A stretch of DNA of 64,000 nt from Pseudocolwellia sp. AS88 (GCF_030551755.1 NZ_JAUPEC010000002.1:1-64000); one strand, 5' to 3'; shown: positions 10,536 to 20,467, numbered from the stretch's first letter. Notes: a model not told the origin generated them from the sequence alone. Numbers and translations: made by a program.

Positions 10536-10563
10536 ATCAACACTTGTATATACAAGTGTTGAT
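10536..10563. promoter_or_regulatory. HutC operator, perfect 28-bp palindrome
   Basis: A 28-bp perfect inverted repeat with core CTTGTATATACAAG lies in the hutC-hutI divergent promoter region. The core agrees with HutC sites known from other gammaproteobacteria and pseudomonads (TGTA-N2-TACA type). One site would serve both directions. Confidence 0.85.
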
Positions 10564-10621
10564 CCTTTTATTGCTATCAAGTAAAGTAAGGTTATCGAGT
10601 CGCTACGTAGTGAGTAATAAA

Positions 10622-11890
10622 ATGACAAACATTCAAATAGATAAACCTTGTTGGGACATACTTTGGATCAATGTAAATATTGTCACTATGGCTTCCGGGG
10701 AAACTAAAACAGAAAGGGAAGACTCTTTAGATTACGGCATTGTTAAGAATGCTGCGGTTGCAGTATTAAACGGGAAAATAGCATGGCTAGGCAGTTTAAA
10801 AGACTTAGCCGGTGTTCAGTATTCTGTAAAACAGTTGATTGAGGGTAAAAACCAATGGTTAACACCAGGGTTGATTGATTGCCATACTCATATCGTTTAC
10901 GGAGGGAATCGTGCTAACGAATTTGAGATGCGCTTACAAGGTAAAAGCTATGAAGAAATAGCTAATGCAGGCGGAGGTATTATTTCAACAGTTGCAGCTA
11001 CTCGCAATGCAACTGAGCAGGAGTTATTTGAAAGTGCCAAGAAACGTTTAACCGCTTTACATAATGAAGGCGTAACAAGCGTTGAGATTAAGTCTGGCTA
11101 TGGATTAGATTTGGTGTCTGAAACTAAAATGTTAAGGGTTGCGAAGCAGCTAGCTGATGTACTTCCTGTTACCGTTAAAAAGACTTTTCTAGGCGCGCAT
11201 GCCATTCCTACTCAATATCAAAATAACTCACAAGGTTATATAGATGACATCTGCAATAATATGCTCCCAGATATTGCTGCAAAAGGCTTAGTCGATGCGG
11301 TAGATGTTTTTTGTGAAAATATTGGTTTTACTTTAAAGGAAACTGAACACGTTTTTGAAGCAGCTGCAAAGTTAAATTTACCTGTAAAAATACATGCTGA
11401 ACAGCTTTCTAATATGAAAGGAGCTAAGCTCGCTGCAAAATACAAAGCGCTATCGGCAGATCATTTAGAATACATATGCGAAGATGGAGTAAAAGCTATG
11501 TCTGAAGCTAATATGACAGCCGTTTTATTGCCTGGAGCTTATTATTTCTTACGAGAAAGCAAATTACCACCAATGGGATTGTTAAGAAAATATAAAGTAC
11601 CTATGGCGATAGCTACTGATTCTAACCCTGGTTCATCTCCTATTACGTCAATACAACTTATGTTGAACATGGCATGCACCTTATTTAAATTTACGCCTCT
11701 TGAGGCATTAGCTGGCGTAACCATTAATGCTGCTAAAGCTTTAGGCCTTGATGATTCAAAAGGGAAATTAGCTGTAGGTTATGACGCCGATATTGCTTGT
11801 TGGGATATAGAACAACCGGCAGAGCTTGCTTATCAATTTGGTGTTAACCCTTTAACATCATTGATGAAAGAAGGGCGTATCGTTATTTAA
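10622..11890 (+). CDS. hutI: imidazolonepropionase
   Basis: HutI hydrolyses imidazolone propionate to N-formimino-L-glutamate. The amidohydrolase metal motifs are present: H-T-H in D-C-H-T-H-I-V-Y-G-G, K-I-H-A-E-Q, S-A-D-H-L-E and A-T-D-S-N-P-G-S-S. I place the start at ATG 10622 (422 residues), because the open frame upstream would run across the operator and into hutC and encodes an implausible hydrophobic extension. A GTG five codons upstream is an alternative. HutG or HutF for the last step is not in this window. Confidence 0.95.
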   Translation: MTNIQIDKPCWDILWINVNIVTMASGETKTEREDSLDYGIVKNAAVAVLNGKIAWLGSLKDLAGVQYSVKQLIEGKNQWLTPGLIDCHTHIVYGGNRANEFEMRLQGKSYEEIANAGGGIISTVAATRNATEQELFESAKKRLTALHNEGVTSVEIKSGYGLDLVSETKMLRVAKQLADVLPVTVKKTFLGAHAIPTQYQNNSQGYIDDICNNMLPDIAAKGLVDAVDVFCENIGFTLKETEHVFEAAAKLNLPVKIHAEQLSNMKGAKLAAKYKALSADHLEYICEDGVKAMSEANMTAVLLPGAYYFLRESKLPPMGLLRKYKVPMAIATDSNPGSSPITSIQLMLNMACTLFKFTPLEALAGVTINAAKALGLDDSKGKLAVGYDADIACWDIEQPAELAYQFGVNPLTSLMKEGRIVI

Positions 11891-11977
11891 GCCTGTACAA
11901 ATGAGCTTGTAAGATCTACTCTGAGTAAAGTTGTAAGCATTATTTTGTCAGCACTTTATTGGTATTCGAGTATTAAT

Positions 11978-14074
11978 ATGGACTTTTGTATTCTCTCTTG
12001 GTTTAAAGCTAACTTAAAAACTTCTGTATATAGCTTATTAAGTTTGTTTTGTATTCTCTCATTCCCGGCTTATTCATCTACATCTCTTTCTACGTATGGA
12101 GTCATTAATTTAGCTTTTATTCTTGGCTTGAGTATCCCTGTTATTGTTATTTCTTTGTTGTATAACTTTAAAGGTATATTTCAATTACGCTACTTTGTTC
12201 TGCTGACATTAAGCTTAATCGGTCTTATATATTTTGTTGCTTTTGGTGAACAAACTCAGATCATTTTGCCCCTTATGTTCTCGATACTCTATCTCGTCTT
12301 TATATACTTCAGTTGGGCTGTAGATGAAACCGACTCTATACCAACAGTCACTAAAATTAGTCATAGTGTTGTACTAGTATCTTCTGCTTTATACATTGCA
12401 GCTCTGTATATCTATCCAAATGAAAATAATTATATTATGTGGGTATTTAGTAGTGGCACTGTTGTCGCTTTAATTGCAGTAAGGATTAAATGTACAACCA
12501 GTGATGTTTTAACCTGTATTACTCATATGAGCCTATTTTGGTTACCTGTTTTGTATTTCTCATTTATTGTGTTTTTGTGGATAAATCAAGATATTGAAAA
12601 ACAGTGGTTTATGATTAATGCTGTAGCTTGTTATATTCTCTTTTTCCTCGCCAGTTGTTGGAAAATTGCTCTCGCTCGTAATGCAAGAAGTTCAGATCAA
12701 ACAGAAATTTTTTTCCCAGAGCAAATTGAATTAGCAAGAAGTTCAAGTGATTCTGCTACGAATTTACCTTCTCAAAAGCAAGCTTTCCGACATATTAATA
12801 AAGCTTTAAAAAGTCATTCAAAAGATAAGTTCACTATTATTGTTTTTAAGCCGATTAACTTTCAGCAAGTGAATAAAATATTAGGTTATAAAAATTCTGA
12901 TATTTTGTTATTACAGCTCGCATACTGTTTACAAAAAAGTGTAGAGAATAACCCTAATCTTGTTAACTTTAATAATAGCCAAGTGCCAATTCGAATCGCT
13001 AGATTGCGTGGTTTACACTTTTTGGTTGTTTTACAGTTAGAAGAAAAGGAAAAAAATAGAGATATACTTGTTGAAAAGCTTTGTCAGGAACTGACTTTAG
13101 CAGTACCTGACGCCATGAGTTTTAAAAGCTTTTCATTAAATTTTGAACTAACTTTTGGTGTTTCTTTTATTAATGAATACGTTAATAGTTTATCTCAAAC
13201 AGTAGCCCATGCCGAAGATGCTTTATTGAAAGCAGAAAGTAACCAAGTACTAATGAGTTACTTTAATAAAGATGAAATTATTTATACAGAATCACATTTG
13301 TTGCAAATGGAGCGTTTGAAGCAAGATATTACTCAGGACAATTTGTATTGGTATGTACAACCACAAACTCGCGTTGAAGACAGAAAGTTAGTTGGATTTG
13401 AATTATTAGTGCAATGGCATAATGAGAACAATATCCCTATTGAATTTCAAGGTTTTATAGATACAGCAGAGCATAGTGGTGAAATATATTTACTCACTAA
13501 ACAAATGATCACTCGTGCTTTTAAATTGATTTTAAGGTTACAACGCGTATCAAATTATGAAAGAGTTTCAATTAAATTATTGAGTCAATATCTACTTGAA
13601 CCTGACTTAGTCAGCTTTATTGAAAAACAAATTGCTACCTATAATGTACCTGCTAAATACTTAATTATAGAGTTGCCAGAAAAAGTTGTTCTCTCGGCAA
13701 GTGAAAGAGCAAAAAATATTATTGATGAACTTAAATCATTAAATGTGAATATCGCTATTTCAGATTTTTCTGGCAGTTATGAATCATTACGCTATATAAG
13801 AAAAATGGCTGTTCATCAGGTTAAAATTGATTGTGAACGTATTAGTGAAGCTGTAGATGATCCAGAAAATGCAATTATAACTTCTTTAATTGATCTCACA
13901 AAGAAAATGAATTTGCCATTAATAGGTACTTCAATCAATAATAAATCAACAGAGAAAGCTTTTACTCAAATGGGCGGTGAGTTAGCACAAGGAGAAGTGG
14001 TAGATAGAGGGGTGACTAGCGATAATATAGGCTCTTGGGTAACCACGTGGAATAATTTATATAACCCAGTTTAA
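11978..14074 (+). CDS. membrane protein with degenerate GGDEF and EAL domains
   Basis: About seven membrane helices (roughly residues 15-235 of 698) precede a GGDEF-like domain and a C-terminal EAL-like domain. The GGDEF signature position reads R-G-L-H-F, so cyclase activity is unlikely. In the EAL domain the signature is E-L-L, the DDFG motif reads S-D-F-S (first metal Asp lost), and the A-E-G-V-E motif is replaced by T-S-I-N. The I-E-L-P-E, V-K-I-D and A-Q-G motifs survive. It is most likely a non-catalytic c-di-GMP sensor or scaffold. ATG at 11978 is chosen; an in-frame TTG at 11945 is possible. Confidence 0.8.
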   Translation: MDFCILSWFKANLKTSVYSLLSLFCILSFPAYSSTSLSTYGVINLAFILGLSIPVIVISLLYNFKGIFQLRYFVLLTLSLIGLIYFVAFGEQTQIILPLMFSILYLVFIYFSWAVDETDSIPTVTKISHSVVLVSSALYIAALYIYPNENNYIMWVFSSGTVVALIAVRIKCTTSDVLTCITHMSLFWLPVLYFSFIVFLWINQDIEKQWFMINAVACYILFFLASCWKIALARNARSSDQTEIFFPEQIELARSSSDSATNLPSQKQAFRHINKALKSHSKDKFTIIVFKPINFQQVNKILGYKNSDILLLQLAYCLQKSVENNPNLVNFNNSQVPIRIARLRGLHFLVVLQLEEKEKNRDILVEKLCQELTLAVPDAMSFKSFSLNFELTFGVSFINEYVNSLSQTVAHAEDALLKAESNQVLMSYFNKDEIIYTESHLLQMERLKQDITQDNLYWYVQPQTRVEDRKLVGFELLVQWHNENNIPIEFQGFIDTAEHSGEIYLLTKQMITRAFKLILRLQRVSNYERVSIKLLSQYLLEPDLVSFIEKQIATYNVPAKYLIIELPEKVVLSASERAKNIIDELKSLNVNIAISDFSGSYESLRYIRKMAVHQVKIDCERISEAVDDPENAIITSLIDLTKKMNLPLIGTSINNKSTEKAFTQMGGELAQGEVVDRGVTSDNIGSWVTTWNNLYNPV

Positions 14075-14095
14075 CCATAAATTTAAAGCATTATT

Positions 14096-14119
14096 GCCCT
14101 ATTACACAAATAATAGGGC
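14096..14119. terminator. hairpin between convergent genes
   Basis: Perfect 9-bp arms GCCCTATTA and TAATAGGGC with a six-base loop lie between the stops of the GGDEF/EAL gene and rraA. The T-runs are weak on both strands. Confidence 0.5.
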
Positions 14120-14134
14120 CAAAACTTTATTACT

Positions 14135-14626
14135 TTAGATTTCACTCACATCTAATGGGTCGGGCGATAATATAATGCCGGTATTATCAGCATATAAATA
14201 ATCATCAGGTAAGAAAGTAACACCACCAAAGTTTATGGCTAAATCGCTTTCACCTGCTTCGCTTGGTGATGCCCCCACAGGTATAGAGACTAAACTTTGA
14301 ATACCAATATCAATCTCTTCTAACGCATCAACATTACATACGCTGCCATAGCAGACTATGCCTTCCCAGCCATTTTCCGCTGCTGTTTCAACAATATCAC
14401 TATTAAGTAAAGCTCTGCGGGTTGAGCCACCGCCATCAATTACCATTACTTTACCAATACCATCAGTTGAGGCAAGTTGAAGTATTAATCCATTATTCTC
14501 GAAACACTTGATTGTTACTACTTTTCCGCCAAAAGAGTGTCGTCCGCCATAATTACTAAAGATGGGTTCTACTACATCAACTAAATCAGTATAAATAGAG
14601 CATAACTCGGTAGTATTGTATTCCAT
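14135..14626 (-). CDS. rraA: RraA-like regulator of ribonuclease activity
   Basis: RraA binds RNase E and dampens its activity; the fold is related to HMG/CHA aldolases. The 163-residue protein has standard length and the characteristic start [17 protein letters not shown] near residue 27, and the G-G-G-S-T-R-R-A-L segment near residue 85. It follows hslVU and the DUF971 gene on the same strand, about 100 bases after the latter, and may have its own promoter. Confidence 0.93.
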   Translation of the reverse strand: MEYNTTELCSIYTDLVDVVEPIFSNYGGRHSFGGKVVTIKCFENNGLILQLASTDGIGKVMVIDGGGSTRRALLNSDIVETAAENGWEGIVCYGSVCNVDALEEIDIGIQSLVSIPVGASPSEAGESDLAINFGGVTFLPDDYLYADNTGIILSPDPLDVSEI

Positions 14627-14723
14627 GGGTGTTTCCTAGCTTGGTTGTGGCTGTTCCTAAGAGGTTTTAGTATAACTGGCTTGAGATTTGGTTCAACTGT
14701 CTATTTTTAGTTATGAAGATCTA

Positions 14724-15125
14724 CTAAGTTACTGCTTTGAAATTAATAGACTCTTCTCTACTGTTAGTGCTTGATAAACCATTAATATATAACGACCAAT
14801 TAGCATCAAATGTTTCTGACAATGTGATCAGATGATCTGTTGAATAAATGTCATTAAAGCCATCATTGAAAATAAATCTGTGACCATGTTTGCCTAAAGG
14901 TTCAATTTGAGAAAGTTGAACATTTTTCTTATGAAATACTTGAGGGATCTTGTTCGGTGTTGCTTGTTTACCTGAATGAGCTTTTTGGCATTCGCTGGGC
15001 GCGAAAATTCGTAAGTACTCACAACTAAATGAAAGAGGTTTATTTTGCTCTGATGAGGGATTTTTAAGGTTTATTTCTAAAAAATCGTGATTAGCGTTAA
15101 GGGTAAACTTTGAGATATTTGTCAT
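14724..15125 (-). CDS. DUF971 domain protein
   Basis: The 133-residue protein resembles the DUF971 family (the small domain at the N-terminus of gamma-butyrobetaine hydroxylases). It has L-S-F-S-C-E-Y-L-R-I-F-A-P-S-E-C, the I-E-P-L-G-K-H-G-H-R-F-I-F-N-D-G block, and a W-S-L-Y segment near the end. Stand-alone DUF971 proteins often sit beside hslVU or iron-sulfur genes; here hslU lies directly upstream. Its biochemical role is not known. Confidence 0.8.
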   Translation of the reverse strand: MTNISKFTLNANHDFLEINLKNPSSEQNKPLSFSCEYLRIFAPSECQKAHSGKQATPNKIPQVFHKKNVQLSQIEPLGKHGHRFIFNDGFNDIYSTDHLITLSETFDANWSLYINGLSSTNSREESINFKAVT

Positions 15126-15149
15126 TTGAGCGCCTCATGAATTTTCTAG

Positions 15150-15187
15150 GAGAAAAACGAGAGAAACTATATTCAGCTTCCCTCGTT
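15150..15187 (-). terminator. terminator of hslVU
   Basis: On the minus strand, arms AACGAGGGAA and TTCTCTCGTT (10 bp, one G-U) with a 12-base loop are followed by a short T-rich run. It lies 26 bases after the hslU stop and separates hslVU from the DUF971 gene. Confidence 0.65.
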
Positions 15188-15212
15188 TATACATCATTTA
15201 GAAGTAAACTGA

Positions 15213-16541
15213 TTACAAAATAAAGCGACTTAAGTCTTCATTTTTAACTAACTCAGTTAATGTCTTGTCTACGTAAGCACTATCAATTTTAATAACTTCG
15301 CCAGAACGTTCATCGGCGTTAAAAGATACTTCTTCAACTAAGCGTTCCATCATTGTATGTAAACGACGTGCACCAATATTTTCTGTGCTTTCATTTACTT
15401 GCCAAGCTGCATTAGCTAACGCCTTAATACCATCTTCAGTAAACTCAATAGTTAAACCTTCAGTGTTCATTAAGGCAATATATTGTTCGGTAAGAGAAGC
15501 ATTTGGCTCTGTTAATATACGAACAAAGTCTTCAGTTGTTAGAGGTTGTAGCTCAACACGAATAGGAAGGCGACCTTGTAACTCAGGGATCAAATCTGAA
15601 GGTTTAGCCATTTGGAAAGCACCAGATGCAATAAATAAGATGTGATCGGTTTTGATCATACCGTGTTTAGTGCTTACTGTTGAACCTTCAACTAATGGTA
15701 ATAAATCACGTTGAACACCTTCACGAGAAACATCAGGTCCTGAAGAGTCACCACGTTTACAAATTTTATCTATTTCATCAATAAATACGATACCGTTTTG
15801 TTCAACAGATTCAATCGCTTTTTGCTTGATGTCATCTTGATTAACTATTTTAGCTGCTTCTTCTTCTTGAAGTGCTTTTAACGCTTTTTTGATGGTTAAC
15901 TTACGCTTAGTTGTTTTGTCGTTAGACATGCCTTGGAACATGTTTTGTAACTGTGAAGTCATTTCTTCCATGCCAGGAGGAGCCATGATTTCAACACCAA
16001 CTTGAGGAGCCGCTAAGTCTAATTCAATTTCTTTGTCGTCTAACTGACCTTCACGTAACTTTTTACGGAATACTTGACGAGTGCTTGAATTGTCTGCTTC
16101 TTCAGTATTTCCAAATGAATCACGAGGGTTAGGAATAAGAATATCTAATACACGCTCTTCCGCAGCTTCTTCAGCTAAATGTTTAACGCGAGCCATTTCT
16201 TGCTCTTTCGTTAATTTAATTGCCATATCAGCAAGGTCACGAATAATGGTTTCAACTTCTTTACCTACATAGCCTACTTCAGTAAATTTTGTTGCTTCAA
16301 CTTTAATGAAAGGGGCGTTCGCTAATTTTGCCAGGCGACGTGCTATTTCGGTTTTACCTACGCCTGTAGGGCCTATCATTAAAATATTTTTTGGGGTTAC
16401 TTCGTTACGCAACTCTTCATTAAGTTGCATGCGACGCCAGCGGTTACGAAGGGCAATAGCAACGGCTCTTTTAGCATCACTTTGACCAACAATATGGCTA
16501 TCTAATTCGGAAACAATTTCACGAGGTGTCATATTCGACAT
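15213..16541 (-). CDS. hslU: HslU, ATPase subunit of the HslVU protease
   Basis: HslU is the AAA+ unfoldase that feeds substrates to HslV in the cytoplasm. The 442-residue protein has Walker [10 protein letters not shown] (about 57-65), an I domain (about 105-245), Walker [10 protein letters not shown], and the R-R-L-H-T-M-M-E-R sensor-2 region. It ends in the conserved L-S-R-F-I-L tail that docks into HslV. It starts 22 bases after hslV and shares its transcript. Confidence 0.97.
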   Translation of the reverse strand: MSNMTPREIVSELDSHIVGQSDAKRAVAIALRNRWRRMQLNEELRNEVTPKNILMIGPTGVGKTEIARRLAKLANAPFIKVEATKFTEVGYVGKEVETIIRDLADMAIKLTKEQEMARVKHLAEEAAEERVLDILIPNPRDSFGNTEEADNSSTRQVFRKKLREGQLDDKEIELDLAAPQVGVEIMAPPGMEEMTSQLQNMFQGMSNDKTTKRKLTIKKALKALQEEEAAKIVNQDDIKQKAIESVEQNGIVFIDEIDKICKRGDSSGPDVSREGVQRDLLPLVEGSTVSTKHGMIKTDHILFIASGAFQMAKPSDLIPELQGRLPIRVELQPLTTEDFVRILTEPNASLTEQYIALMNTEGLTIEFTEDGIKALANAAWQVNESTENIGARRLHTMMERLVEEVSFNADERSGEVIKIDSAYVDKTLTELVKNEDLSRFIL

Positions 16542-16563
16542 GTTAATTCCTTAAAGCTTAAAC

Positions 16564-17082
16564 TTATAGCTCATCAATGGTGTGTTGATGATTGGTAAAT
16601 ACACAAATATCGCCTGCAATTTTTAAAGATTTTTCTACAATCTCTCTGGCTGATAGTTCAGTATTTTCAAATAGTGCGGTGGCTGCAGATTGGGCGAAGT
16701 TGCCACCACTACCAATCGCAATTAAATCATGTTCTGGCTGAACAACGTCGCCGTTACCTGTAATGATTAATGAGGCAGTTTCGTCAGCTACAACTAATAA
16801 TGCTTCAAGTTTCCTTAAAGCACGATCACTACGCCAATCTTTAGCAAGTTCAACGGCGGCCTTGGTTAAATGACCTTGATGTTGTTCTAGTTTACTTTCA
16901 AAACGTTCAAATAAGGTAAATGCGTCAGCTGTGCCGCCAGCAAAACCCGCTAAAACTTTGTCGTTATATAAACGACGAACTTTACGTGCGTTGCCTTTCA
17001 TAACGGTATTTCCAAGAGATACTTGGCCGTCACCACCAATAGCTACTTTGCCATTGCGTCGTACTGAAACGATAGTAGTCAT
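16564..17082 (-). CDS. hslV: HslV, peptidase subunit of the HslVU protease
   Basis: HslV is a threonine peptidase related to proteasome beta subunits. The 172-residue protein begins M-T-T-I-V-S-V-R; removal of Met exposes the catalytic Thr, and the [10 protein letters not shown] motif and Lys residues near 28-36 are conserved. Upstream lie a heat-shock-type promoter and a leader hairpin. The order ftsN-hslV-hslU is usual for gammaproteobacteria. Confidence 0.97.
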   Translation of the reverse strand: MTTIVSVRRNGKVAIGGDGQVSLGNTVMKGNARKVRRLYNDKVLAGFAGGTADAFTLFERFESKLEQHQGHLTKAAVELAKDWRSDRALRKLEALLVVADETASLIITGNGDVVQPEHDLIAIGSGGNFAQSAATALFENTELSAREIVEKSLKIAGDICVFTNHQHTIDEL

Positions 17083-17100
17083 ATTAAATCCAATCTATAA

Positions 17101-17131
17101 ATCAGCATACGGTTTTAACTAGTATGCTGAT
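17101..17131 (-). promoter_or_regulatory. hslVU 5'-leader stem-loop
   Basis: Perfect 10-bp arms (ATCAGCATAC and GTATGCTGAT) with an 11-base loop lie between the predicted start of transcription and the hslV ATG. A leader hairpin stabilising hslVU mRNA is described for Escherichia coli, so a matching role is inferred. Confidence 0.6.
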
Positions 17132-17155
17132 ATTTAATGTTTATGTATGTTCAAG

Positions 17156-17184
17156 AGGTAGGGGTGTGATGCGATGTTTTCAAG
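17156..17184 (-). promoter_or_regulatory. sigma-32-type heat-shock promoter of hslVU
   Basis: On the minus strand CTTGAA is followed after 14 bases by CCCCTACCT, close to the sigma-32 consensus (CTTGAA, N13-15, CCCCATNT). It lies just after the ftsN stop and about 75 bases ahead of the hslV start. Confidence 0.7.
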
Positions 17185-17197
17185 TATAGATGAGGAA

Positions 17198-17776
17198 TTA
17201 ATTCCATAACCAAATTTGGCAGTAATTAATTTTGTTTCTTTTTAGTTTGTGTTTGTCTTTTTCTGCATCACGCTTTTTCTCGTATGGACCTAAGTAAACT
17301 CGGTAATAAGTTGAGTTAGGGCCGACGGGTGCACCTATTTGTGCCGAAAGCCCAGCAAAGGCAATATTTGCTTTTAATACCTCTGCTTGTTTGAGACTTT
17401 TAAATGAACCACATTGCATTTTGTATGGTCCGCCTTGCTTGACATCATACTCGCCAACTTCAATTTTTTTATCTTCAAGTTCTTTACGGTATGCCCACTT
17501 CTCTTTTGGTGGAGTAGGTAGGGTTGCTTTGTCTTTTACTGTGTCTGCAACTTTTGGCGCTTCTGTTGTTTGAGTTTGTTGAACTGCAGGGGCTGTGGTT
17601 TCGTCACCTTTGATACTCCATAAGAAATAAACAAACAAGCAAACAGCAATAAGTGTAATTAAACCAATAAGTTTAACCTTTGGTGGTACGCCTTGCGGTT
17701 GTTGTTTAGCCGCAGGCTTTTTGTAAGGACTTTTTTTAGGGTTTCTAGGACGAGAAACGTAATCTTGGTGCGCCAT
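17198..17776 (-). CDS. ftsN: FtsN-like SPOR-domain cell-division protein
   Basis: FtsN is the late divisome protein that triggers septal peptidoglycan synthesis. The 192-residue protein has a basic cytoplasmic N-terminus (Y-V-S-R-P-R-N-P-K-K-S), one membrane helix (about 33-54), a low-complexity Thr/Pro/Lys linker, and a C-terminal SPOR domain (about 117-192, with M-Q-C-G-S-F and Y-R-V-Y-L-G-P-Y). It lies downstream of priA and upstream of hslV, the usual order. It is shorter than E. coli FtsN (319 aa), mainly in the linker. Confidence 0.85.
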   Translation of the reverse strand: MAHQDYVSRPRNPKKSPYKKPAAKQQPQGVPPKVKLIGLITLIAVCLFVYFLWSIKGDETTAPAVQQTQTTEAPKVADTVKDKATLPTPPKEKWAYRKELEDKKIEVGEYDVKQGGPYKMQCGSFKSLKQAEVLKANIAFAGLSAQIGAPVGPNSTYYRVYLGPYEKKRDAEKDKHKLKRNKINYCQIWLWN

Positions 17777-17903
17777 GAAAGAATAATTTTACAGGAAAAA
17801 ATAATAGGTAATTTTAACCAACTTATTAATAAATGATACTACTTTTATCGATATGAATTGTAACAACCGCCTATACGACGATTTTTAAAGCAAATAGTTC
17901 TTA

Positions 17904-20120
17904 CTACCAACTTAAATCAATAGGATCTATATCAACTGACCAACGAACTTTTGATTGCCATTCATTGTGGGGTATTAATTGTAACATTTGGTGAATAGCT
18001 ATATGTAAGTGCTTACGGTTTTTTGATTGCACAATAAGATGGAAGCGATATTTACCACCACGTTTCTCCATTGCTGCCGGTAAAGGGCCTGCAAGTTCAC
18101 ATCCTTCATAACGAACTGCACATATTTCACGAAGGAATTTGTCTGGATATGAAGGGTAATTAGCTTCTGCTCTAAATAAGGCTTGAAAACCAAAAGGTGG
18201 TAAGTAAGCTTGTTTACGCTCAGTAAGTGCATATTCTGCAAAGTGTTTGTAGCCGTTATTCACTAAGTCTTGTAAAAGGGGATGTTCAGGGTAACCTGTT
18301 TGTACAAGTACCTTACCAGGTTTACTTTCTCGTCCTGCTCGACCTGCAACTTGAACAAGCAATTGTGCCATGTGCTCAGCTGCTCTGAAATCAAAACTAA
18401 ATAATGCGCCATCAATATCTAACATGGCGACGAGTGTTACATCAGGAAAATGATGACCTTTAGCCAACATTTGAGTGCCTAATAATATTTGATGTTTCTT
18501 TTCAGTGACTTCTTGTAAAAGTTTAGCTAATTCGCCTTTCTTACGTGTGCTGTCTCTATCTATTCTTACACTGCTAGCATCGGGGAATAGTTCTCCAATA
18601 CGCTGCTCTAGCTGCTCTGTTCCTTGGCCTAGTGGTTTTATACGTATACTACCGCAACTATCACATTGAGCAGGTACACGTCGTTGACTGCCACAATGGT
18701 GACACATTAATAACTGTTTACTTTGATGCAAGGTATAAGGTTTATTACAACGTTTACAGTCGGCAATCCAATGACACTCTTGGCAGTTAATGGCTGGCGC
18801 GAAGCCTCGTCTATTTAAAAATATAAGGACTTGCTCGCCTCTTGCGATCGTTTTTTTAATTTCGCTTTTTAATGTATCTGATAAGCCATGCTCCATTTGG
18901 TGCTGAGCAATATTAATCAACTGAATTTGAGAGGTACTACTATTACCTGCACGGTTAAGTAATTGGTGATAATGGTATTTACCTGAAAGGGCATTATGTA
19001 ACGACTCTAAACTTGGTGTAGCACTGCCTAAAATTATAGGAATGTCTAACTGACGGGCTCTTAGAATTGCCATGTCGCGAGCGTTATATCTAAAGCTGTC
19101 TTGCTGTTTAAAAGAACCGTCGTGCTCTTCATCAATAATAATCATACCTAATTGATGTAAAGGCGTAAAAATAGCGGAACGTGTACCTATAATAATTGCA
19201 GCACTACCGCGCTGTGCTTCAAGCCAAGTTTGTAGTCTTTCGTTATTATTTAATCCTGAATGATGCAAATAAATAGGTACATTAAAGCGCTGTTCAAATC
19301 GGTTAAGAGTTTGCGGTGTTAAGCCTATTTCTGGTACCAGTACTAGCACCTGTTTATTAGTTGCTAGCACTTTTTCCATTGCTTGTAGGTAAACTTCTGT
19401 TTTACCACTACCTGTAATACCATCAATAAGATGACAAGAAAATTGCGTATTGGTTTGTTCAATTGCGGATAAAACAATTGCTTGCTCTGTCGATAAGGTA
19501 AGTTTGTTCTCAGTATTTAATGCTGATTCCGACCATTCAAAAATAGTCGGCTGGCGTTCGTGCTGCTCGATCAATCCTTTTTTTTCAAGAGAGGTTAATT
19601 GTGATTTTATATAACCTAAAGTACGTAATTCAGCCCATGTAATAGAAAGATGTTTATCGATCAATTGAAACAAAGCATATTGTTTAGCCGCTTTAGTTTT
19701 GAGTTTTTCTAGAACTTCTTTGTCAGCTTGTTCAGAAGCAGCCCAAACTAAAGGAAGCGATACATCAGGTTGTTTTATCTGTCTTAATAGTACAGGTAGC
19801 GCTTGTTGTAATACATCACCAATAGGATGATGGTAATAATCAGAGCAACGTTGTAAAAACTGTAATAATGGAGCATCAAAATGAAAATTATCAACAACAC
19901 GACTTGTAATGTTTTTAAGTTTCTCGATGGGTTGTTCAGTGTGTTCGCTTACCGATAAAACCACACCTATAACTTGCCTTGGGCCAAAAGGAACAGCAAC
20001 TCGCTCGCCAATATTGATAGGTTTTTCTATTAAACTAGGCGGTACAATATAAGTAAATAGCTGTCGCAACGGAACGGGTATAGCAATTTGTACAAAACAT
20101 GGTGTTCCTGATTGTGTCAC
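17904..20120 (-). CDS. priA: primosomal protein N' (replication restart helicase PriA)
   Basis: PriA recognises stalled forks and reloads DnaB. The 738-residue protein has an N-terminal DNA-binding domain, Walker A D-G-I-T-G-S-G-K-T-E-V (about 239), the helicase box I-I-I-D-E-E-H-D, and a cysteine-rich zinc region built of C-x2-C pairs (about 445-490). A Q-V-A-G-R-A-G-R motif VI follows. It is divergent from rpmE and upstream of ftsN. Confidence 0.97.
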   Translation of the reverse strand: MTQSGTPCFVQIAIPVPLRQLFTYIVPPSLIEKPINIGERVAVPFGPRQVIGVVLSVSEHTEQPIEKLKNITSRVVDNFHFDAPLLQFLQRCSDYYHHPIGDVLQQALPVLLRQIKQPDVSLPLVWAASEQADKEVLEKLKTKAAKQYALFQLIDKHLSITWAELRTLGYIKSQLTSLEKKGLIEQHERQPTIFEWSESALNTENKLTLSTEQAIVLSAIEQTNTQFSCHLIDGITGSGKTEVYLQAMEKVLATNKQVLVLVPEIGLTPQTLNRFEQRFNVPIYLHHSGLNNNERLQTWLEAQRGSAAIIIGTRSAIFTPLHQLGMIIIDEEHDGSFKQQDSFRYNARDMAILRARQLDIPIILGSATPSLESLHNALSGKYHYHQLLNRAGNSSTSQIQLINIAQHQMEHGLSDTLKSEIKKTIARGEQVLIFLNRRGFAPAINCQECHWIADCKRCNKPYTLHQSKQLLMCHHCGSQRRVPAQCDSCGSIRIKPLGQGTEQLEQRIGELFPDASSVRIDRDSTRKKGELAKLLQEVTEKKHQILLGTQMLAKGHHFPDVTLVAMLDIDGALFSFDFRAAEHMAQLLVQVAGRAGRESKPGKVLVQTGYPEHPLLQDLVNNGYKHFAEYALTERKQAYLPPFGFQALFRAEANYPSYPDKFLREICAVRYEGCELAGPLPAAMEKRGGKYRFHLIVQSKNRKHLHIAIHQMLQLIPHNEWQSKVRWSVDIDPIDLSW

Positions 20121-20467
20121 GGTTTACTACTTATAATTGAATGATGGTTTATTTTGACCTTTAAAATCACTATTGCCAAGTTTGAAATGCATAAAAACTT
20201 TAATAAAAATGAATTAGGTATTTTGCAGAGGGTAATTATTAATTTTTGGCTTTAAATCCCTTTAATTTAATATATAACATAAGAGATTATCCTAAGTTCA
20301 GACAGATAAGCAAAAACTCGTTACTTTTGTTTGTTTTTACGGCAATATATATTTGCTTAATGGTAATAATTAAATTACTATGCGCGTCCAAATTATTTAA
20401 CTCGTATGGTGCTTGGCAGCAATTTGACTGATCAAGTGGCGATACGGCCTTAACAGAGGTAACTCCC
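20121..20467. other. priA-rpmE divergent intergenic region
   Basis: This AT-rich 347-base stretch must hold the leftward priA and rightward rpmE promoters. A TATGCG/TTAAAT-rich stretch near 20370-20400 could include the rpmE -10. The last 65 bases before rpmE are less AT-rich and could form a ribosomal-protein leader of the kind proposed for gammaproteobacterial L31, but I did not fold it. No gene is supported. Confidence 0.4.

Noticed and set aside
10403-10621. N-terminal extension of hutI
   Set aside because: The extra 73 codons would cover the HutC operator and overlap hutC; HutI proteins do not have such a hydrophobic extension.
20246-20431. Rightward 61-codon open frame before rpmE
   Set aside because: No ribosome-binding site, unremarkable composition, and it overlaps the rpmE promoter and leader region.
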